Counted from the first letter of the stretch, positions 26,467 through 35,212 are shown. The stretch is DNA of 45,849 nt from Casp-actino8 sp041159745 (GCA_041159745.1 JBEAXP010000135.1:1-45849); one strand, 5' to 3'. Program-made: numbers and translations. Notes: generated from the sequence alone by a model not told the origin.

Positions 26467-28344
26467 ATGTCGCTGTCGCCGACCACCGCCACGACCGGCC
26501 GAACACGCGTGTTCCGGCGAGCCGTTCTCGCCTTGTTCGCGGTCGGCATCGTGGCCCCCGGTTTCATCGGAGCCGAGCCGGCTCGGGCCGAGACCACGTT
26601 GGTGTCGTCGTCACCGGCCGACGGAGAAAAGGTCGCGGTCGCACCGGCCCGAATCACGGTCGTCTTCAACGAAACGGTGCCGTCCAACTCGGTCGTCCAG
26701 GCGGTGTGCGATCAAGCGCCGGCGCCGATCGGACCCGCCGAGTTCGGAGCCGACGGAATCTCCATCTCGGTGCCGGTGGTCGGCGCACTTCCCGTCGGCA
26801 CCTGCAACGTCACCTATTCCATTCCGCAACCCGACGGAAAGGTCGCCACCGGCGTCTTCTCGTTCGAGGTGCTCGACCCGGCCAGTATCGACCCGGGTGA
26901 CCTCACCGAAATCGACGTCACCGACGGCGGCAATCTCTTGGCCGATCCTCCGCCGGTCAGCGGTCCGCTCGGACTCGCGCGCATGGTGGCGTACATGGCC
27001 CTGGCCGCGCTGTTCGGCGGGGCGGTCCTCATCGTTCTGGTCTGGCCCGAGGGGGTCGACGACGGACTGGTTCCGCGCTTCTTCCGCATCTCGTGGTTCG
27101 TCGGCACCATCTCCACGTTCTTCGTGGTGGTGCTCACGGTCGCCATCGAGTCGCGCATCTCGGTCACGTCGGCACTCAATCCAACCGAGTGGTTCGATCT
27201 CTTCGACTCGTTGAGCGGCACGGCGATTCTCGCCCGCTTCTTCCTCGTGGCCGCCAGCGCCGGAGTGATGGTTCGACCCGAGCGTTTGCTCGACCCGCGA
27301 ACCCAAGCGGTGTCACTCGCGCCACTGGGCATCGCGGTCGCCTCCCTCGCGCTCACGCGGGCAACCGCCGAGTTCTCTCTGGTCGGCACTCTCGCGGGTG
27401 CGTTCCACAGCGTGTCGGTTTCGCTGTGGTTCGGCGGGCTCGCTCTGCTCTTGCTCGCCGTACTCGCCGGGCCCGGTGAAGAAGATCTCGTGCACGCCGT
27501 GCGCGGCTACACCCGACTGGCACCGGCGTTCGTCACGGTGGCCGTCGTGTCGGGAACTCTCCATCTGATCCAACTCGACGGCGGCGGATTCCTCAGCAGT
27601 CGACACGGGCGACTCATCGTGCTCAAGGTGATCGGCGTCGCGGCGATGGTGTACCTGGGCATGCTCATGCGCCAGGTGGTGGCCACCCGTCTCGGCAAGG
27701 CCAAAGCGCTCAACGCCAAGATCGCGTTCAGTCTGCGACGCGCGGTCGCCACCGAGGCCGCGTTCGGCGTGTTCGTTCTCGCGCTGTCGTCATGGGCGGT
27801 CGCCACGCTTCCGGCCAACATCGAACCGCCCGGAACCGATCGCACCGACTACGCGTTCGTCGGCGAACGTTCCGGCGGAGCTTTCGATGTTCAGGTGAAG
27901 GTCACGCCCGCGATGGTCGGACTCAACGCCGTGCGCATCGACGTTCACTCGCCCGAAAGCGGCCTCACCGACCTCACCGTTCAGTTCAATCCGCCCACCG
28001 CCGACACCGCGAGTGTGACGTTGTCGGTTCCGCTGGATGGCAAGGGCGCGGCTCGTCTTCCGCTGAAGGAAGGCGTTCCGTTCGGAACGGCCGGACTATG
28101 GACCGTGATCGTGAGCGGGAACGGGCCCGAAGGTCCATTGCCGTCGGTCACGTACACGGTGTCGGTGATGGCCAACGACGACAACCCCGACGTTGCGGCG
28201 CTCGTGAGCACGACGTCTCCCGTCGGTACCGCGGCCACGGTTCCGATGACGGCCCTGGTGCCGGTGGGCGGATCGGCCGCTGTCGGAGGCGCCACCACGA
28301 CGGTGCCGGGAATCCAGCCGGTCACGGCCACGGTCGTTCCGTAA
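26467..28344 (+). CDS. CopC/CopD-like membrane protein with C-terminal YtkA-like domain
   Basis: 625 residues. A signal peptide (about 1-41, cleavage after ARA) leads into a CopC-like beta-sandwich (LVSSSPADGEKVAVAPARITVVFNE split over 46-70), then about eight hydrophobic helices of CopD type (residues about 165-465), and an extracytoplasmic beta domain (about 475-560) like YtkA/FixH. CopC-CopD proteins handle periplasmic or envelope copper. Here the whole CopC part contains no His, so the usual copper ligands are missing; two Cys are present. A role in copper is therefore doubtful. ATG at 26467 is the first ATG before the signal peptide; no ribosome site is evident. Confidence 0.75.
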   Translation: MSLSPTTATTGRTRVFRRAVLALFAVGIVAPGFIGAEPARAETTLVSSSPADGEKVAVAPARITVVFNETVPSNSVVQAVCDQAPAPIGPAEFGADGISISVPVVGALPVGTCNVTYSIPQPDGKVATGVFSFEVLDPASIDPGDLTEIDVTDGGNLLADPPPVSGPLGLARMVAYMALAALFGGAVLIVLVWPEGVDDGLVPRFFRISWFVGTISTFFVVVLTVAIESRISVTSALNPTEWFDLFDSLSGTAILARFFLVAASAGVMVRPERLLDPRTQAVSLAPLGIAVASLALTRATAEFSLVGTLAGAFHSVSVSLWFGGLALLLLAVLAGPGEEDLVHAVRGYTRLAPAFVTVAVVSGTLHLIQLDGGGFLSSRHGRLIVLKVIGVAAMVYLGMLMRQVVATRLGKAKALNAKIAFSLRRAVATEAAFGVFVLALSSWAVATLPANIEPPGTDRTDYAFVGERSGGAFDVQVKVTPAMVGLNAVRIDVHSPESGLTDLTVQFNPPTADTASVTLSVPLDGKGAARLPLKEGVPFGTAGLWTVIVSGNGPEGPLPSVTYTVSVMANDDNPDVAALVSTTSPVGTAATVPMTALVPVGGSAAVGGATTTVPGIQPVTATVVP

Positions 28345-28393
28345 CGGCCGATTCCGAGCCGATCCGACTGTGAGCCCCTCACGGACCGAGGGG

Positions 28394-28399
28394 TAGCGT
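28394..28399 (+). promoter_or_regulatory. -10 box of the acyl-CoA carboxylase operon
   Basis: TAGCGT, seven bases, then the GTG at 28407. Leaderless-type spacing. Confidence 0.4.
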
Positions 28400-28406
28400 C
28401 TCCTCC

Positions 28407-29966
28407 GTGACCAGCGGCAACCCCATGCACGACAAGCTCGACGACCTCAAGCAGCGCAAGGAGCAGGCGCTTCTCGCCGGCTCCCCGCGCGCCATCGAGC
28501 GCCAGCACGAGAAGGGCAAGATGCTGGCCCGCGAGCGGATCGACTACCTGCTCGATCCGGGTTCGTTCCAGGAACTCGACATGCTGGCCCGCCACCGCGC
28601 GCAGGCCGCCGGTCTCGAAGAACGGCCGTACACCGATGGTGTCATCACGGGCTGGGGCACCATCGAGGGCCGCAAAGTCTTCGTGTTCTCTCAGGACTTC
28701 ACGGTGTTCGGCGGGGCGTTGGGCGAAGTGTTCGCCGAGAAGATCCACAAGTTGATGGATCTCGCTCTCAAGGTCGGCGCTCCGGTGATCGGACTCAACG
28801 ACGGAGCCGGCGCCCGTATTCAAGAGGGTGTCGTTTCGCTGGCCAGTTACGGCGGGATCTTCTATCGCAACGTGTTGTCGAGCGGCGTCATTCCGCAGAT
28901 CTCGGTCATCCTCGGCCCATGCGCGGGTGGTGCGGTGTACTCGCCGGCCATGACCGACTTCATCTTCATGGTTCGCGAATCGAGCCACATGTTCATCACC
29001 GGCCCCGACGTGGTCAAGACCGTCACCGGCGAAGAGGTCACGCTCGAAGAACTCGGCGGCGCCATGAGCCACGCCAGCAAATCGGGCGTGGCCACGTTCG
29101 TGTCGGCCGACGAGAAGGCCTGTCTCGACGATGTTCGCTATCTCGTCTCGTTTCTTCCGCAGAACAACATGGAGGAACCACCGAGTGTCGATGCTGGCGA
29201 CGATCCCGAGCGCCTGTGCCCCGAGCTGCGCGACATCCTGCCGCCCTCGCCCAACCAGCCGTACGACATGAAGAAGGTCATCGCTTCCATCGTCGACGAC
29301 GGCGAGTTCTTCGAATACTTCCCATACTGGGCCAAGAGCATCGTGTGCGGATTCGCGCGCATCGACGGCCAGACCGTCGGCGTCGTCGGCAACCAGCCGA
29401 TGGTCCTCGCCGGAGTCCTCGACATCGAGAGTGCCGAGAAGGGAGCGCGGTTCGTTCGCACCTGCGACGCGTTCAACATTCCGCTTCTCACGCTCGTCGA
29501 CGTGCCGGGCTTCCTTCCCGGAGTCGATCAGGAGTACGGCGGCATCATCCGCCACGGCGCGAAGCTGCTCTACGCCTACTGCGAGGCGACGGTGCCGCGC
29601 ATCCAGGTCATCACGCGCAAGGCTTACGGCGGCGCGTACGTGGTCATGGACTCGAAGTCGATCGGTTCCGATCTCGCGTACGCCTGGCCCACGGCCGAAC
29701 TGGCCGTGATGGGACCCAATGGCGCGGTCGAGATCGTCTATCGCCGCGAACTGCAGCAGGCCGCCGACCCGGTTGCTCGTCGCGCCGAACTCGTCGCCGA
29801 GTACACCGAGAAGTACGCCAATCCCTACGCGGCGGCCGAGCGCGGGTACATCGACGACGTCATCGATCCCGCCGAGACACGCGTCAAGGTCATCAACGGC
29901 TTCAAGATGCTGCGCAGCAAGCGTGAAGAACTCCCGCGGCGCAAGCACGGCAACATGCCGCTATGA
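28407..29966 (+). CDS. Acyl-CoA carboxylase carboxyltransferase beta subunit (AccB/PccB type)
   Basis: 519-residue biotin-dependent carboxyltransferase that transfers CO2 from carboxybiotin to acetyl- or propionyl-CoA. Crotonase-like halves are visible: KVFVFSQDFTVFGGALGE, GLNDGAGARIQEG (oxyanion region), GPCAGGAVYSPAMTDF and in the second half LVDVPGFLPGVDQEYGGIIRHGAK. The acyl-specificity position (Asp422 in S. coelicolor PccB, Ile in AccB) falls in KAYGGAYVVMD and reads Val, so acetyl-CoA use cannot be excluded. GTG at 28407. The biotin carboxylase alpha subunit is not in the window. ATGA overlap with the epsilon gene. Confidence 0.9.
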   Translation: MTSGNPMHDKLDDLKQRKEQALLAGSPRAIERQHEKGKMLARERIDYLLDPGSFQELDMLARHRAQAAGLEERPYTDGVITGWGTIEGRKVFVFSQDFTVFGGALGEVFAEKIHKLMDLALKVGAPVIGLNDGAGARIQEGVVSLASYGGIFYRNVLSSGVIPQISVILGPCAGGAVYSPAMTDFIFMVRESSHMFITGPDVVKTVTGEEVTLEELGGAMSHASKSGVATFVSADEKACLDDVRYLVSFLPQNNMEEPPSVDAGDDPERLCPELRDILPPSPNQPYDMKKVIASIVDDGEFFEYFPYWAKSIVCGFARIDGQTVGVVGNQPMVLAGVLDIESAEKGARFVRTCDAFNIPLLTLVDVPGFLPGVDQEYGGIIRHGAKLLYAYCEATVPRIQVITRKAYGGAYVVMDSKSIGSDLAYAWPTAELAVMGPNGAVEIVYRRELQQAADPVARRAELVAEYTEKYANPYAAAERGYIDDVIDPAETRVKVINGFKMLRSKREELPRRKHGNMPL

Positions 29967-30151
29967 CCGACCGAATCTCGCCCACTCCCACCGACGAAGA
30001 AGCGGTGGCCATCGCGGCGGCGATCGAGGCGTTGTGGCCGCGCCCATTGGTGGCCATGGCCGACGACGCGTCGACCCGCCGCTCGTCGTGGCGATTCAGC
30101 GGACGCTGGTGGTCTCCGCCGGTGGTGTCGCGTCGCGCTCGTCCTTGGTGA
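29963..30151 (+). CDS. Acyl-CoA carboxylase epsilon subunit (AccE-like)
   Basis: 62-residue peptide starting within the ATGA overlap with the beta subunit. The C-terminal motif SSWRFSGRWWSPP is the hallmark of small actinobacterial acyl-CoA carboxylase epsilon subunits, which bind and stabilise the alpha-beta complex; the N-terminal EEAVAIAAAIEALW is a predicted helix. Its last 56 bp overlap the 3' end of the convergent membrane-protein gene. Function is inferred from motif and position. Confidence 0.75.
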   Translation: MTDRISPTPTDEEAVAIAAAIEALWPRPLVAMADDASTRRSSWRFSGRWWSPPVVSRRARPW

Positions 30152-30767
30152 CTCGGCGCCTCGACCAAGCCCACCATTCGACACCGCCGATCACCACGGC
30201 GATCAACAACACGGTGAACACATGGTTCGGTGCATCGAACACCTTCGCGAGTTCGTCACCCAGACGATCGACGCCGTGAGCCGGAGTCGGAACCTTCTTC
30301 TCGGTCACGATCGCACCCAGCAGTCCGAGAGCAACCACGGCTCCGGCCGCCGACGCCGAACGCACGACCCAGCCAGCGAGTGACGACGCATGGAGAAGTC
30401 GGAAGATCTTCACCAGTTTCAGGATCTTCAGAGCCTTGAGCAACTTGACCGCCCCGAGAACGGGAAACACACCAATGAGCTCGCGGACGCCCGGTAGATC
30501 GAGAAAGAGCGGGAACGAGGTGACGAACACGAAGAGTTCGAACTGGTGCCCCCGGGCCCAAGCCCGTCGGTCCGCGGAGATCGTGAGCATCACCGCGACC
30601 TCGGTGGCGAACACCAGCCAGATCAGCCAACCCAGCAACACACCCAGATCGTGGGCAGCGCCCTTGGACGCGTGGAGATAGACGGCGGGAACCGACGCGA
30701 GAGCGGCCACGAGGACCGCTACCTCCAGTCGTACCTGCCATCGCGACGTCGACACCGATTCGGCCAC
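30096..30767 (-). CDS. Voltage-sensor-like membrane protein without a recognisable pore filter
   Basis: 223 residues. Hydrophobic helices near 15-32, 41-64 and 76-93 are followed by an S4-like helix in which K108, K111, K114, K117, K120 and R123 recur at every third position. Two further hydrophobic helices (about 132-155 and 182-201) follow, but no TVGYG-like filter or pore loop is seen. It could be an ion-transport (Ion_trans) family relative, a voltage-sensor-only protein or a degenerate channel. GTG at 30767 is favoured (TACTTT eight bases upstream), with another GTG four codons later. The 3' end overlaps accE in antisense. Confidence 0.65.
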   Translation of the reverse strand: MAESVSTSRWQVRLEVAVLVAALASVPAVYLHASKGAAHDLGVLLGWLIWLVFATEVAVMLTISADRRAWARGHQFELFVFVTSFPLFLDLPGVRELIGVFPVLGAVKLLKALKILKLVKIFRLLHASSLAGWVVRSASAAGAVVALGLLGAIVTEKKVPTPAHGVDRLGDELAKVFDAPNHVFTVLLIAVVIGGVEWWAWSRRRVTKDERDATPPAETTSVR

Positions 30768-30775
30768 GATTCGTG

Positions 30776-30805
30776 AAAGTAGCGGGCACGAGCGACCACT
30801 ACCGT
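30776..30805. promoter_or_regulatory. Divergent -10 boxes, channel-like gene and phosphoesterase
   Basis: TACTTT on minus (30776-30781) and TACCGT on plus (30800-30805), separated by 18 bp; each probably uses the other's -10 area as part of its -35 region. TACCGT lies seven bases before GTG 30813. Confidence 0.4.
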
Positions 30806-30812
30806 GACAGGG

Positions 30813-31817
30813 GTGGAAGTCACCACCATCGCCGACGATTTCGTGGTCCTGCACCGTGGGGCCGAAGTTCGACGTTTCGACGATCTGGCGCCCGACTCGT
30901 CGCACGTCTTCCACGGAGTGGAGGCGCGAACCCTCGCGCGACCGGGAGGCCAGCTCCTCAGTCGCTTCGCCACCGTCAACGACGTCCACTTCGGTGAGAT
31001 CGTGTGCGGGCGCATGGACGACAGTCCGCTCGGCCCGATCATCAGTCGTGACGATCACCAGAGTCGTCACCCCGAGATGATGAACGAAGAGGCCTGTCGA
31101 GAGATCGCGCTGATCGACCCGAGTGCCGTTCTGGTCAAAGGCGATCTCACCGCGTTCGGCACCGACGCCGAGTTCGCAGCGTTCGAAGCGTGCTATCGCG
31201 GAGCATTCGGCGAACGCCTTCACGTCGTTCGAGGCAACCACGATTCATACCTCGACCAAGGTCTCTACGACGACGACCTCTGGATCGAGATGCCCGGGGT
31301 GTGTGTCGCGCTGATGGACACCGCCATCCCCACCGAGACGACCGGCGCGTTCGACGACGACCAGATGCAATGGCTCGCCGATCATGCGGCTTCCACCTCG
31401 CTGCCCGTGATCGTCATGGGTCATCACCAGCAATGGGTGTCGGGCAAGCGAAGCGACGACTACTTCGGCCTGCATCCCGACTCGAGTGACGCCCTCGATC
31501 GAGTGGTGGCCGCTCATTCGAACATCATCGGCTACACGGCGGGACACACGCACCGGCACCGTGTTCGCAGGATGCCGTGCGGCGCACCCACCATCGAGAT
31601 CGGAACCATCAAGGACTTCCCGGGAACCTGGGCCGAGTATCGGGTGTACGAGGGCGGCGTCATGCAGATCGTCCACCGAATCTCGTCTCCGGAAGCCCTC
31701 GAATGGAGCGAGCGGTGCCGCGGGCTCTACGCCGACTTCGGCGTCGATTACCAGACCTACGCGATGGGCTCGCTCGCCGAACGCTGCTTCGTCTTTCCCG
31801 ACCGCGGTGGACGATGA
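30813..31817 (+). CDS. Calcineurin-like metallophosphoesterase
   Basis: 334 residues with the full set of dinuclear-metal motifs in order: DVHFGE (DxH), VKGDLTAFG, RGNHDSYLD, VMGHHQQW and TAGHTHRHR. This matches Icc/CpdA-type phosphodiesterases, which can hydrolyse cyclic nucleotides or other phosphodiesters; the substrate is unknown. The GTG at 30813 is chosen over an in-frame GTG at 30804 because TACCGT lies seven bases upstream of it. First gene of a tightly overlapping four-gene set (ATGA with the next gene). The CXGXXXN-type PLP or CoA steps downstream do not explain why it is here. Confidence 0.82.
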   Translation: MEVTTIADDFVVLHRGAEVRRFDDLAPDSSHVFHGVEARTLARPGGQLLSRFATVNDVHFGEIVCGRMDDSPLGPIISRDDHQSRHPEMMNEEACREIALIDPSAVLVKGDLTAFGTDAEFAAFEACYRGAFGERLHVVRGNHDSYLDQGLYDDDLWIEMPGVCVALMDTAIPTETTGAFDDDQMQWLADHAASTSLPVIVMGHHQQWVSGKRSDDYFGLHPDSSDALDRVVAAHSNIIGYTAGHTHRHRVRRMPCGAPTIEIGTIKDFPGTWAEYRVYEGGVMQIVHRISSPEALEWSERCRGLYADFGVDYQTYAMGSLAERCFVFPDRGGR

Positions 31818-32974
31818 CCGCCGACCGCATGAGGAGTGCGCTTCGCGCCGCCCAGGTCCCGCCGTTCCATGCCATGGACATGTCGTCGAAGGCGACCGCA
31901 CGCGCGAAATCGGGTGGGCGAACACTCTTCCTTCAAGTGGGTCAACCCAGCACCGGTGCACCGGCCGGAGCACGGCAGGCGGTCATCGATGCGATGCGGG
32001 AGGGCGTGCCTCTCGGCTACACGAATTCACCCGGACTTCCGGCTCTGGCCGATCGCATCGCGCGCCACTACGCCGAGGCCTACGGGGCCCACGTCGCGAG
32101 TGATCGCATCACGATCGTGAGTGGTGCCTCGGCCGGTTTCACCCTCGCGTTTCTCGCCGCATTCGACGCCGGAGACCGCGTCGCCGTGCTCGAGCCGGGC
32201 TACCCGTGTTATCGCAACACACTCCTCGCCCTCGGAGTCACACCGGTGCCCATCGCGGTCGGCCCCGAGTCGCGGTGGATTCCGACCCGCGCCATGCTCG
32301 AGGCCGCCGGGCCGCTCGACGGCCTCGTGATCGCTTCGCCGTCGAATCCCACCGGCACGACACTCGATCCGGGCTCGCTCGACGACATCGCCCGCCACTG
32401 CTCGGAGCGGGGCATCCAGTTGATCGCCGACGAGATCTACCACGGCATCACCTACAACGGTCCGGCTCCGACTCTTGTCGGTCGCGCACACGATGCGGTC
32501 GTGATCAATTCGTTCTCGAAGTACTTCTCGATGACTGGTTGGCGCCTCGGGTGGATGGTGGTTCCCGATCATCTTCACGACACCGTCGATCGACTCCAGC
32601 AGAACCTGTACATCTGCGCGCCCCACGTGAGCCAGATCGCCGGGCTGGCCGCTTTCGACTGCACCGCCGAGCTCGATGAACACGTGGCGCGTTACGCAGT
32701 GAATCGTGAGGTCCTGATCGCCGGCCTCGCCGCCGCCGGAATCGATCGCATCGCGGCCGCCGATGGTGCGTTCTACGTGTACGCCGACGTCAGCCACCTC
32801 ACCGACGACTCGATGACACTGTGCCACCAGTGGCTCGAACGCCTGGGAGTGGCCGTCACTCCCGGCCTCGACTTCGATCTCGCCCGAGGCCACCGTTTCG
32901 TGCGCTTCTCGTACGCCGGCGAACGGGAGCAGTTGGAAGAGGCCTGCTGTCTCTTGGCAGGCTGGACACCATGA
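31814..32974 (+). CDS. PLP-dependent aminotransferase, class I/II
   Basis: 386 residues, fold-type I. Seen: FLQVGQPSTGAPAGARQA, PGYPCYRNTL, SPSNPTGTTLD (PLP/substrate loop), LIADEIYHGITY with the PLP-binding Asp, and NSFSKYFSMTGWRLGW with the Schiff-base Lys near 239. Resembles aspartate/aromatic aminotransferase-like enzymes; the amino donor is not determinable. Overlaps its neighbours on both sides by ATGA, so translation is coupled in the phosphoesterase-aminotransferase-CoA transferase-NDT set. Confidence 0.88.
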   Translation: MTADRMRSALRAAQVPPFHAMDMSSKATARAKSGGRTLFLQVGQPSTGAPAGARQAVIDAMREGVPLGYTNSPGLPALADRIARHYAEAYGAHVASDRITIVSGASAGFTLAFLAAFDAGDRVAVLEPGYPCYRNTLLALGVTPVPIAVGPESRWIPTRAMLEAAGPLDGLVIASPSNPTGTTLDPGSLDDIARHCSERGIQLIADEIYHGITYNGPAPTLVGRAHDAVVINSFSKYFSMTGWRLGWMVVPDHLHDTVDRLQQNLYICAPHVSQIAGLAAFDCTAELDEHVARYAVNREVLIAGLAAAGIDRIAAADGAFYVYADVSHLTDDSMTLCHQWLERLGVAVTPGLDFDLARGHRFVRFSYAGEREQLEEACCLLAGWTP

Positions 32975-34092
32975 CGACCCCTCTGGCCGATCTGCGCGTG
33001 ATCGACCTGTCGACGGTCATCGCCGGCCCGAACTGTGCTCGCTATCTCGCCGACTTCGGGGCCGATGTGATCAAGGTCGAGCGTCCCGACACCGGCGACT
33101 CTCTGCGCAACATGGCCTGGAAGGACCCGCGCGACGGAGTCGGACTGTGGTGGAAACTCACCAATCGCAACAAGCGAACCATCGCTCTCGATCTGAAGAA
33201 CGACGACGACCGCTCCGTTCTCCTGCGCCTCGTTCGTGACGCTCACGTTCTGGTCGAGAACTTCCGGCCCGGAACTCTCGAGCGGCTCGGCCTCGGACCC
33301 GACGAACTCCATCGTCTCAATCCGAATCTCGTCATCACGAGAGTGACCGGTTTCGGGCAAAACGGCCCGTACGCACAACGACCCGGATTCGCATCGATCG
33401 CCGAAGCGATGTCGGGGTACGCGGCGATCGCCGGTGAAGCCGACGGTGCACCGATGCTTCCGCCGATCGCCCTCACCGACGAACTCACCGGAATCGTCGC
33501 GGCCTTCGCCACGATGGTCGCTCTGCATTCCGGCGTCGGACAGGTGGTCGATGTCAACTTGCTCGAGAGCGTCTTCCACGCGATGGGCCCTCTCGCTTCG
33601 CTCTACGCCCTCACCGGCCAGACGCAGCCCCGACTCGGGTCGGGTCTGCCCTACACGGTGCCGCGGGGAACGTATCGCTGCGCCGACGGCAAGTGGGTCG
33701 GTATCTCCACGTCGTCCGACTCGGTGGCTCGACGGGTGATGGATTTGCTCGGAGTGGGAGCCGACCTGAGATTCGCCACCTTCGACGGCCGGGCCGCGAA
33801 CCGCGACGAACTGGAGCACCTCATGCGCGAGTGGTGCGCCGCCCGGCCACAGGTCGAGGTTCTACGCGCCTTCGAGGAGGCCGAGGCGGCCATCGGGCCG
33901 ATCCTCGACATGGCCGACATCGCCGCCGATCCGCACTACCTCGCCCGCCAGGCCGTGGTGAACGTCGGTGACACCCCCATGCAGAACCTCATCGCCCGCT
34001 TGTCCAGGACTCCGGGTGAACTTCGCCATCCAGGTCGGGCACTCGACGCCGACGGGGACGACATCAGAAAGAAAGGTTGGGAACATGACTGA
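32971..34092 (+). CDS. CaiB/BaiF family CoA-transferase (class III)
   Basis: 373 residues. LRVIDLSTVIAGPNCARYLADFGADVIKVE split around residues 7-36 is the family N-terminus; NRNKRTIALDLK, VLVENFRPGTLERLGL, ITRVTGFGQNGPYA and ALTDELTG (probable catalytic Asp) follow. Such enzymes move CoA between carboxylic acids through an aspartyl-CoA intermediate. About 30-50 residues shorter than formyl-CoA transferase. ATGA overlap with the aminotransferase and an 8-nt overlap with the next gene. Acids involved are unknown. Confidence 0.88.
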   Translation: MTTPLADLRVIDLSTVIAGPNCARYLADFGADVIKVERPDTGDSLRNMAWKDPRDGVGLWWKLTNRNKRTIALDLKNDDDRSVLLRLVRDAHVLVENFRPGTLERLGLGPDELHRLNPNLVITRVTGFGQNGPYAQRPGFASIAEAMSGYAAIAGEADGAPMLPPIALTDELTGIVAAFATMVALHSGVGQVVDVNLLESVFHAMGPLASLYALTGQTQPRLGSGLPYTVPRGTYRCADGKWVGISTSSDSVARRVMDLLGVGADLRFATFDGRAANRDELEHLMREWCAARPQVEVLRAFEEAEAAIGPILDMADIAADPHYLARQAVVNVGDTPMQNLIARLSRTPGELRHPGRALDADGDDIRKKGWEHD

Positions 34093-34519
34093 CCGCAAAC
34101 CGTACGTGTACGTGGCGGGTCCGCTGTTCGACGAAGGTGAACGGTGGTTCATCGAGAAGGTCGACGCACTCATCCGCTCGCTCGGATTCGACACGTTCCT
34201 CCCGCATCGCGACAATCCCCCCAAGACCGCCCACAACGTGCGCACGATCTTCGAGAACGACAAGAGCGGCATCGACCGGTGCGACGTGATCGTGGCCAAC
34301 CTCAATGGCATCACCACCGATGACGGAACCGCCTGGGAACTCGGCTACGCGTACGGTTCGGGAAAGTACAGCATCGGATTGTTCACCGACTGGCGGGCTC
34401 GGTTTCCGGCTCCCAACGAAGTCGTGAATCTCATGATGCAGTGCTCGATCAACACGCTCGTTCGCTCACTCGACGAACTCGAGGGAGCGCTCACCGAGTG
34501 GAAACTCGCCAATTCCTGA
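34085..34519 (+). CDS. Nucleoside 2-deoxyribosyltransferase-like protein
   Basis: 144 residues. VYVAGPLFDEGERWF at the N-terminus, CDVIVANLNGITTDDGTAWELGYAYG with the probable nucleophilic Glu in WELGYA, and VVNLMMQCSIN near the C-terminus match the NDT fold (exchange of bases on deoxyribose, or N-glycoside hydrolysis as in DNPH1). ATG at 34085 sits inside the CoA-transferase gene with GAAAGG 8 nt upstream. Its stop codon abuts the msrA stop in TGATCA. Confidence 0.8.
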   Translation: MTDRKPYVYVAGPLFDEGERWFIEKVDALIRSLGFDTFLPHRDNPPKTAHNVRTIFENDKSGIDRCDVIVANLNGITTDDGTAWELGYAYGSGKYSIGLFTDWRARFPAPNEVVNLMMQCSINTLVRSLDELEGALTEWKLANS

Positions 34520-35170
34520 TCAGGCGCGTGTGCCGATCGGGCACGAGACACCGGTGCCACCGATACCGCAGTAACCGTTCGGGTTCTTCGACAAGTACTG
34601 CTGGTGGTACGGCTCGGCGTAGTACAACGGTCCGGCCATCGCGATCTCGGTGGTGATCTGCGGATAACCGGCCTTGGTGAGTCGCTCCTGGAACACCGAC
34701 GCCGATCCCTGAGCAGCCGACAACTGCGCATCGTTCAGTGCGTAGACCGCGCTGCGGTACTGACTACCGACGTCGTTGCCCTGTCGCATCCCTTGGGTCG
34801 GGTCGTGGTTCTCCCAGAAGACACGCAGAAGATCGTCGTACGTCACCTTGGCCGGATCGAAGACGACGAGCACGACTTCGGCGTGCCCGGTCAACCCGCT
34901 GCAGCACTCTTCGTAGGTGCAGTTGGGTGTGTAGCCACCGGCGTATCCGACCGCCGTGGAATACACGCCATCGGTTTGCCAGAACTTGCGCTCGGCGCCC
35001 CAGAAGCAACCCATCCCGAAGATGGCCGTTTCGAAACCGTTCGGCCAGGGTCCTACGAGGGGCGTGCCGAGAGCATGGTGCTGAGCGGGAACGGGCATGG
35101 TCTGATCGGTTCGACCGGGGAGGGCTTGCTCGGGCGACACCATCGAAGCATTCTTCTTGGCGAACAACAT
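34520..35170 (-). CDS. msrA: Peptide methionine sulfoxide reductase MsrA
   Basis: Repairs methionine-S-sulfoxide in proteins using thioredoxin. 216 residues, with the catalytic motif GCFWGAERKFW near 53-63, GYAGG, GHAEVV, and resolving Cys residues in GYCGIGGTGVSCP at the C-terminus. The N-terminal MLFAKKNAS... extension of about 45 residues resembles that of E. coli-type long MsrA. ATG at 35170 follows TAATCT by six bases. Convergent with, and directly abutting, the NDT-like gene. Confidence 0.95.
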   Translation of the reverse strand: MLFAKKNASMVSPEQALPGRTDQTMPVPAQHHALGTPLVGPWPNGFETAIFGMGCFWGAERKFWQTDGVYSTAVGYAGGYTPNCTYEECCSGLTGHAEVVLVVFDPAKVTYDDLLRVFWENHDPTQGMRQGNDVGSQYRSAVYALNDAQLSAAQGSASVFQERLTKAGYPQITTEIAMAGPLYYAEPYHQQYLSKNPNGYCGIGGTGVSCPIGTRA

Positions 35171-35176
35171 GTCGTC

Positions 35177-35182
35177 AGATTA
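35177..35182 (-). promoter_or_regulatory. -10 box of msrA
   Basis: TAATCT on the minus strand, GACGAC, then the ATG at 35170; the same GACGACATG context as usp and the amidohydrolase. About 30 bp before this lies the end of the ABC permease gene. Confidence 0.45.
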
Positions 35183-35212
35183 CGGGCAGTCGATTCGCGT
35201 CGCCGTACGGGG

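Noticed and set aside
27981..29948. 655-codon open frame antisense to the carboxylase beta subunit and CopC/D gene
   Set aside because: Spans two real genes on the other strand and shows no family similarity.
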